Positions 32,350 through 38,205 of a stretch of 38,205 bases of DNA are shown one piece after another. Origin of the DNA: Methylococcaceae bacterium. GTDB lineage: Bacteria; Pseudomonadota; Gammaproteobacteria; Methylococcales; Methylomonadaceae. Positions within the stretch are counted from its first letter, which is position 1. Each line of letters begins with the position of its first letter. The stretch lies in NCBI GenBank assembly GCA_947454605.1, contig CANGLL010000005.1, positions 1 to 38,205 on the forward strand, read 5' to 3'. Made by a program: the position numbers and the translations under genes. Under the pieces are notes generated by a model. The model was not told the origin of the DNA. It made no database searches and saw only the letters and a program-made list of their open reading frames with translations.

Positions 32350-33773
32350 AACCAAGTCGTTTAGCTGAATGTGGAAATTGGGTTTTAGATCGCTTTCCCG
32401 TTACAAAGTTTTGGAATGATCATATGGCGCATTACTATGCGCCAAAAAACTTTAATATTTGGTACTTCTTTGGGTCATTAGCCTTATTGGTTTTAGTGAA
32501 TCAAATTCTTACTGGTATTTTGTTAACTATGAATTACAAGCCAGATGCAAAGCTTGCCTTTGACTCTGTCGAATACATCATGCGAGATGTGCCTTGGGGT
32601 TGGTTAGTGCGATATATGCATTCAACTGGAGCGTCTGCATTCTTTATTGTGATTTATTTACATATGTTTAGAGCTTTGTTATATGGCTCATTCAAACACC
32701 CGCGTGAACTAATCTGGATATTTGGTATGTTGCTTTTCGTTGCTTTAATGGCGGAGGCCTTTATGGGGTATTTATTACCCTGGGGTCAGATGTCTTTTTG
32801 GGGTGCGCAAGTAATTATTTCATTGTTTAGTGCTATTCCTGTCATTGGTGATGACCTATCTTTATGGATTAGAGGTGATTATGTTATTGCTGATGCAACA
32901 TTGAATAGATTCTTTGCTTTCCATGTTATAGCAGTGCCATTAGTGCTCGTTATGTTGGTGTTTATGCACCTAGTAGCTTTACATGAAGTAGGCTCTAATA
33001 ACCCAGACGGTATTGAAATTAAAGCGTCTAAAGACCCTTGGGGTCATCCAGTTGACGGTATACCATTTCACCCCTATTACACGGTTAAAGATTTAGTGGG
33101 TGTCGGTGTGTTTTTATTGTTTTTCGCAACGGTTATTTTTTATATGCCTGAGATGGGTGGTTATTTCTTAGAGCATGCCAATTTTATACCCGCTGATCCT
33201 ATGAAAACACCTGAACACATTGCGCCTGTTTGGTACTTCACACCTTTCTATTCAATTTTGCGCGCAATTCCAGATAAGTTTGCTGGCGTTATTGGGATGG
33301 GTGGTTCTATTGTTGTATTGTTTTTGATGCCTTGGTTAGATCGATGTAAGGTCAAGTCGATACGCTATCGTGGTGGTATATTTAAAAAAGCGTTGTTCTT
33401 ATTTGTGATTAGTTTCTTAGCGTTAGGCTACTTAGGTACACAACCTGTAACGCCTCTTGCTACAACAATGGCTAGATTGTTTACAACTATTTACTTTGGA
33501 TTTTTCTTATTAATGCCTATTTATACAAGATGGGAAAAAACCAAGCTAGTACCTAGAAGATTAACAAAAGTAAAAAGTATTGAAGATCAATTGCATGAAA
33601 TTGAAGAGCAAATTCCTGCTTTGTTAGAAGAGATCACTGAAGTAAAACCAGCAATTACTGAAATAGGTCATCCAGCATTTAAAGGAACTTTTTTTAGCAG
33701 AAGACCAAATCCAAAAGGTATTGCGCATGTTTTAAGTCGAGTTGTAACCAACTTGAAAAGGAGTCTCGACTGA
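32346..33773 (+). CDS. petB: Cytochrome b of the bc1 complex with C-terminal extension
   Basis: RYMHSTGASAFFIVIYLHMFRALLYGSFKHPRELIWI, GYLLPWGQMSFWGAQVI, APVWYFTPFYSILRAIPDKFAGVI; 475 aa. Confidence 0.96.
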   Translation: MKPSRLAECGNWVLDRFPVTKFWNDHMAHYYAPKNFNIWYFFGSLALLVLVNQILTGILLTMNYKPDAKLAFDSVEYIMRDVPWGWLVRYMHSTGASAFFIVIYLHMFRALLYGSFKHPRELIWIFGMLLFVALMAEAFMGYLLPWGQMSFWGAQVIISLFSAIPVIGDDLSLWIRGDYVIADATLNRFFAFHVIAVPLVLVMLVFMHLVALHEVGSNNPDGIEIKASKDPWGHPVDGIPFHPYYTVKDLVGVGVFLLFFATVIFYMPEMGGYFLEHANFIPADPMKTPEHIAPVWYFTPFYSILRAIPDKFAGVIGMGGSIVVLFLMPWLDRCKVKSIRYRGGIFKKALFLFVISFLALGYLGTQPVTPLATTMARLFTTIYFGFFLLMPIYTRWEKTKLVPRRLTKVKSIEDQLHEIEEQIPALLEEITEVKPAITEIGHPAFKGTFFSRRPNPKGIAHVLSRVVTNLKRSLD

Positions 33774-34492
33774 TGAGAAGCTTAATTACAGTTTTATTGT
33801 TATTTACACTCACTTTTAATGTAAATGCTTCTGAAGAAGTTGAGTTACAAGAAGCAAATATTGATCTTTCAGATACGGCTTCTTTGCAACGCGGAGCCCA
33901 ACATTTTGTGACGTATTGTTTGGGCTGTCATTCAGCTAAACATATGCGTTATTTGCGATTTGCGTTAGATGTCGGAGTTGATCCAAAGAAGGTTCTCAAT
34001 GATATTGCGCCAGAAGGTGCAAGTATCTATGATCAAATTCATAGTGCTATGAATAAGCATGATGCAGAAAAATGGTTTGGCGTACAGCCGCCAGATTTAT
34101 CTTTGATTGCAAGGTCGCGTGGAGCTGATTGGTTATATAGTTATTTGAAGAGTTACTATATTGATCCATCAAGACCTTTTGGGGTAAATAATTTAGTGTT
34201 TCAAGATACTGCAATGCCGAACCCTTTATGGAAACTACAAGGTGAGCAACATGCGGAATCAAGAAGAAGTATTTATGGTGAGTATACTAAGTTAGAATTA
34301 GATGCGCCGGGTACTTTATCTGAATCAGAGTTCGATTTGTTTGTGAATGACTTGGTTAACTTTTTAGTTTATGTAGGTGAGCCTGTTCAACTTGAAAGAG
34401 AGCGTTTGGGTAAATATGTATTATTTTTCTTGATAATATTCTTAGTGATAGCTTATTTGCTGAAAAAAGAATATTGGAAAGATGTTGACTAA
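33773..34492 (+). CDS. petC: Cytochrome c1
   Basis: YCLGCHSAKHMRYLR heme motif, PPDLSLIARSRGADWLYSYLKSYY, DTAMPNPLW, C-terminal TM. Confidence 0.95.
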   Translation: MRSLITVLLLFTLTFNVNASEEVELQEANIDLSDTASLQRGAQHFVTYCLGCHSAKHMRYLRFALDVGVDPKKVLNDIAPEGASIYDQIHSAMNKHDAEKWFGVQPPDLSLIARSRGADWLYSYLKSYYIDPSRPFGVNNLVFQDTAMPNPLWKLQGEQHAESRRSIYGEYTKLELDAPGTLSESEFDLFVNDLVNFLVYVGEPVQLERERLGKYVLFFLIIFLVIAYLLKKEYWKDVD

Positions 34493-34500
34493 TATTAAGA

Positions 34501-34520
34501 AAAAAACAGGGATGTTTTTT
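34501..34520 (+). terminator. Possible weak terminator after petC
   Basis: aaaaaaca-ggga-tgtttttt: 8-bp AT-rich stem ending in T6. Confidence 0.35.
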
Positions 34521-34619
34521 CATAATCGATGATGTAAATTCTAGCTGGCCTCAACTCAAAAGGATGGAGGTGTATGTTACAATGTTACTTTAATCGCCCC
34601 ATACGTCCAAGAGGTAGTC

Positions 34620-35255
34620 GTGGCAAATAATATTACTCGCAGAGCTGTAATGACGCTTTTTTCGTCGCCAACTTGTGCAATGAGTCATAGTGCTCGTTTT
34701 GTTTTACATGAAAAAGCCGTTACTTCAGATGTAGAATTTTATGACCCAAATGATCCGCCAGAAGACTTGCTTGAACTTAATCCAAATGGTACTTCTCCCA
34801 CATTTGTAGAGCGTGATTTAGTACTTTATGATTCTAGAATTATCATGGAATATCTAGATGAGCGATTCCCGCATCCCCCTTTACACCAAATGGATCCCGT
34901 TTCTCGTGCTAATGCGAGAATGATCATCAAGCGTATTGATCAAGATTGGTATACGCAATTAGATGAGATATTGATCTCGGGTGAGAAAAAATCATCACGT
35001 GCAAAGAAATTGCTAAGAGAAAGCATTTTGTCCGCCGAGCCCATATTTGCCGCTAGGCCTTATTTTATGAGTGATGAGTTTTCATTAATTGATTGCGTAG
35101 TAGCGCCTTTATTATGGAGGCTTCCAAGCATAGGTATTGATGTTACAAGTACGAGTGAAGTGATAGCAAATTACACACAACGTATTTTTAATAGGCCTGC
35201 ATTCAAAAGTAGTTTGAGTGAGGCCGAAAAAGAAATGATTGAATTAGTAAAATAA
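34620..35255 (+). CDS. sspA: Stringent starvation protein A
   Basis: Glutathione-S-transferase-like VMTLFSSPTCAMSHSARFVLHEKAV, DPNDPPEDLLELNPNGTSPTFVERDLVLYDSRIIMEYLDERFPHPPL; GTG start; followed by sspB. Confidence 0.94.
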   Translation: MANNITRRAVMTLFSSPTCAMSHSARFVLHEKAVTSDVEFYDPNDPPEDLLELNPNGTSPTFVERDLVLYDSRIIMEYLDERFPHPPLHQMDPVSRANARMIIKRIDQDWYTQLDEILISGEKKSSRAKKLLRESILSAEPIFAARPYFMSDEFSLIDCVVAPLLWRLPSIGIDVTSTSEVIANYTQRIFNRPAFKSSLSEAEKEMIELVK

Positions 35256-35264
35256 GTTATCAAT

Positions 35265-35648
35265 ATGACTTCTTTAAAACCTTATTTAATTCGCTCTATT
35301 TATGACTGGATAATGGATAATGATTTAACCCCTTATCTGTTTGTAGATGCTGAAAATAGTCGCGCTATTCTTCCGCAGCAATTGATTGAAGATGGAAAGA
35401 TAGTTTTAAATATTAGGCCGCAAGCAGTACAAGAGCTTTCATTGGGTAATTCTGAGATTTTTTTTAAAGCTCGTTTTAGTGGTCAATCGATGAATATAAT
35501 CGTACCTATTTCAGCTGTATTGGCTATTTATGCTAAAGAAAATGGTAAGGGTATGATTTTTGATCAAGAAGAAGATATATCAGATGAGCCACCTCCAACA
35601 AATCCAACCAAGAAATCAAACAAGCCAAATTTACGCTTAGTAAAATAA
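35265..35648 (+). CDS. sspB: ClpXP protease specificity-enhancing factor SspB
   Basis: KPYLIRSIYDWIMDNDLTPYLFVDA; C-terminal NLRLVK ClpX-docking-like tail. Confidence 0.94.
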   Translation: MTSLKPYLIRSIYDWIMDNDLTPYLFVDAENSRAILPQQLIEDGKIVLNIRPQAVQELSLGNSEIFFKARFSGQSMNIIVPISAVLAIYAKENGKGMIFDQEEDISDEPPPTNPTKKSNKPNLRLVK

Positions 35649-35761
35649 TCAACCGATTTTTGCTTCAAGGTCTTTAGCATTTCTATAGCACTTTGTAAAT
35701 TTAATACTACAGTAGTTTGCCAACTCACCGTATAATAGCGAGTTATTTTAGAAATAATTAG

Positions 35762-37237
<1,476 letters not shown>

Positions 37238-37281
37238 TTAGCCGTCTATATCGTTTCTATTTCGCTTAATTAATAGTTTTA

Positions 37282-37314
37282 AACTATGAAAATCAGTTAA
37301 TGGTTTTCATAGTT
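37282..37314. repeat. Inverted repeat in guaB-guaA intergenic region
   Basis: aactatgaaaa / ttttcatagtt perfect 11-bp arms, 11-nt loop. Confidence 0.6.
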
Positions 37315-37363
37315 AATCTCATAATCTAAGCACACTTTGTTCAATAAACCTATAAAGCATAAC

Positions 37364-38205
37364 GTGAATCAAGCATCTACAAACATCCATAACCATAAGA
37401 TCCTTATTTTAGATTTTGGGTCACAATATACACAGTTAATTGCTCGACGCATTCGTGAAATTGGCGTCTATTGTGAGATTTATTCTTGCGAATGTACAGA
37501 AGCAGAAATTAAAGGCTTTGCACCTAACGGGATTATTTTATCGGGTGGTCCTGACACAGTAACCGAAGGCGATACACCTAGAGCTCCTCAAAGTGTTTTT
37601 GAGTTAGGCGTGCCTGTTTTAGGTATTTGTTATGGTATGCAAACTATGACAGAGCAGATGGGTGGAAAGGTAGAAAGCTCTGATCATAGAGAATTTGGTT
37701 ATGCACAAGTCAGAGCACGAGGCCATTCAAAATTATTAGCAGACATTGAAGATCATTTAACACCAGAAGGCTATGGCTTATTAGACGTATGGATGAGTCA
37801 TGGTGATCGCGTTGTTGAACTGCCTGAAGGTTTTATTTTAATAGCCAGCTCTGATGGCGCGCCGATCGCTGGTATTGCTAATGAAGATAAATCTTTCTAT
37901 GCCTTACAATTTCATCCAGAAGTAACACACACAAAACAAGGTGGTCGTATACTTTCTCGATTCGTACTTGATATCTGCGGTTGCGAAGCTTTATGGACAG
38001 CCAATAATATTATCGAAGATAGTATTCAAGCCGTTAGAGAAAAAGTGGGTACAGATCATGTAATTTTAGGACTATCAGGTGGTGTGGACTCCTCAGTCGT
38101 AGCTGCATTGTTACATAAAGCCATTAAAGATCAGTTAACGTGCGTCTTTGTTGATACGGGCTTATTGCGTTTAAATGAAGGTGACCAAGTGATGGCGACC
38201 TTTGC
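37364..38205 (+). CDS. guaA: GMP synthase (glutamine-hydrolysing), 3' truncated by window edge
   Basis: Open frame from GTG 37364: [40 protein letters not shown]..; later [30 protein letters not shown]. Confidence 0.95.
   Translation, partial: MNQASTNIHNHKILILDFGSQYTQLIARRIREIGVYCEIYSCECTEAEIKGFAPNGIILSGGPDTVTEGDTPRAPQSVFELGVPVLGICYGMQTMTEQMGGKVESSDHREFGYAQVRARGHSKLLADIEDHLTPEGYGLLDVWMSHGDRVVELPEGFILIASSDGAPIAGIANEDKSFYALQFHPEVTHTKQGGRILSRFVLDICGCEALWTANNIIEDSIQAVREKVGTDHVILGLSGGVDSSVVAALLHKAIKDQLTCVFVDTGLLRLNEGDQVMATF

Noticed and set aside
34575-34583. Extended -10 (TGTTACAAT) upstream of sspA
   Set aside because: Matches TGnTACAAT but no -35 at proper spacing; left as unproven
35731-35736. 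TATAAT upstream of guaB as a promoter
   Set aside because: TTGCCA lies only about 8 bp upstream and no -35-like hexamer sits at 16-18 bp; plausible but not supportable from sequence alone

Overview
The window looks like a gammaproteobacterial chromosome segment, AT-rich by eye, and it is mostly conserved housekeeping DNA. Positions 1-13.6 kb are the 3' end of tuf followed by a complete S10-spc-alpha ribosomal protein supercluster (rpsJ to rplQ, including secY, rpoA and an rpmJ too short for the ORF track). It ends in a perfect 24-bp inverted-repeat terminator shared with convergent fdxA. Positions 13.7-20.2 kb hold fdxA, a TPR protein, a CDGSH protein overlapping a CYTH protein, Fe-SOD, a DUF3455 protein, a minus-strand arsC-wrbA-DUF2069-hda operon, and ubiA. 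Positions 20.4-24.1 kb encode the most unusual item: a 1232-aa polypeptide that appears to fuse a GltD/NfnB-like module (8-Cys Fe-S domain plus FAD/NAD(P) domain) to a C-terminal PyrK/NfnA-like ferredoxin-reductase module with a 4-Cys 2Fe-2S motif. After it come a YchJ-like SEC-C protein, an mla operon without mlaC, murA-hisGDC, petABC, sspAB, guaB and a truncated guaA. I saw no CRISPR array, tRNA, rRNA or mobile element. All identifications come from reading motifs and gene order; no database search was run.
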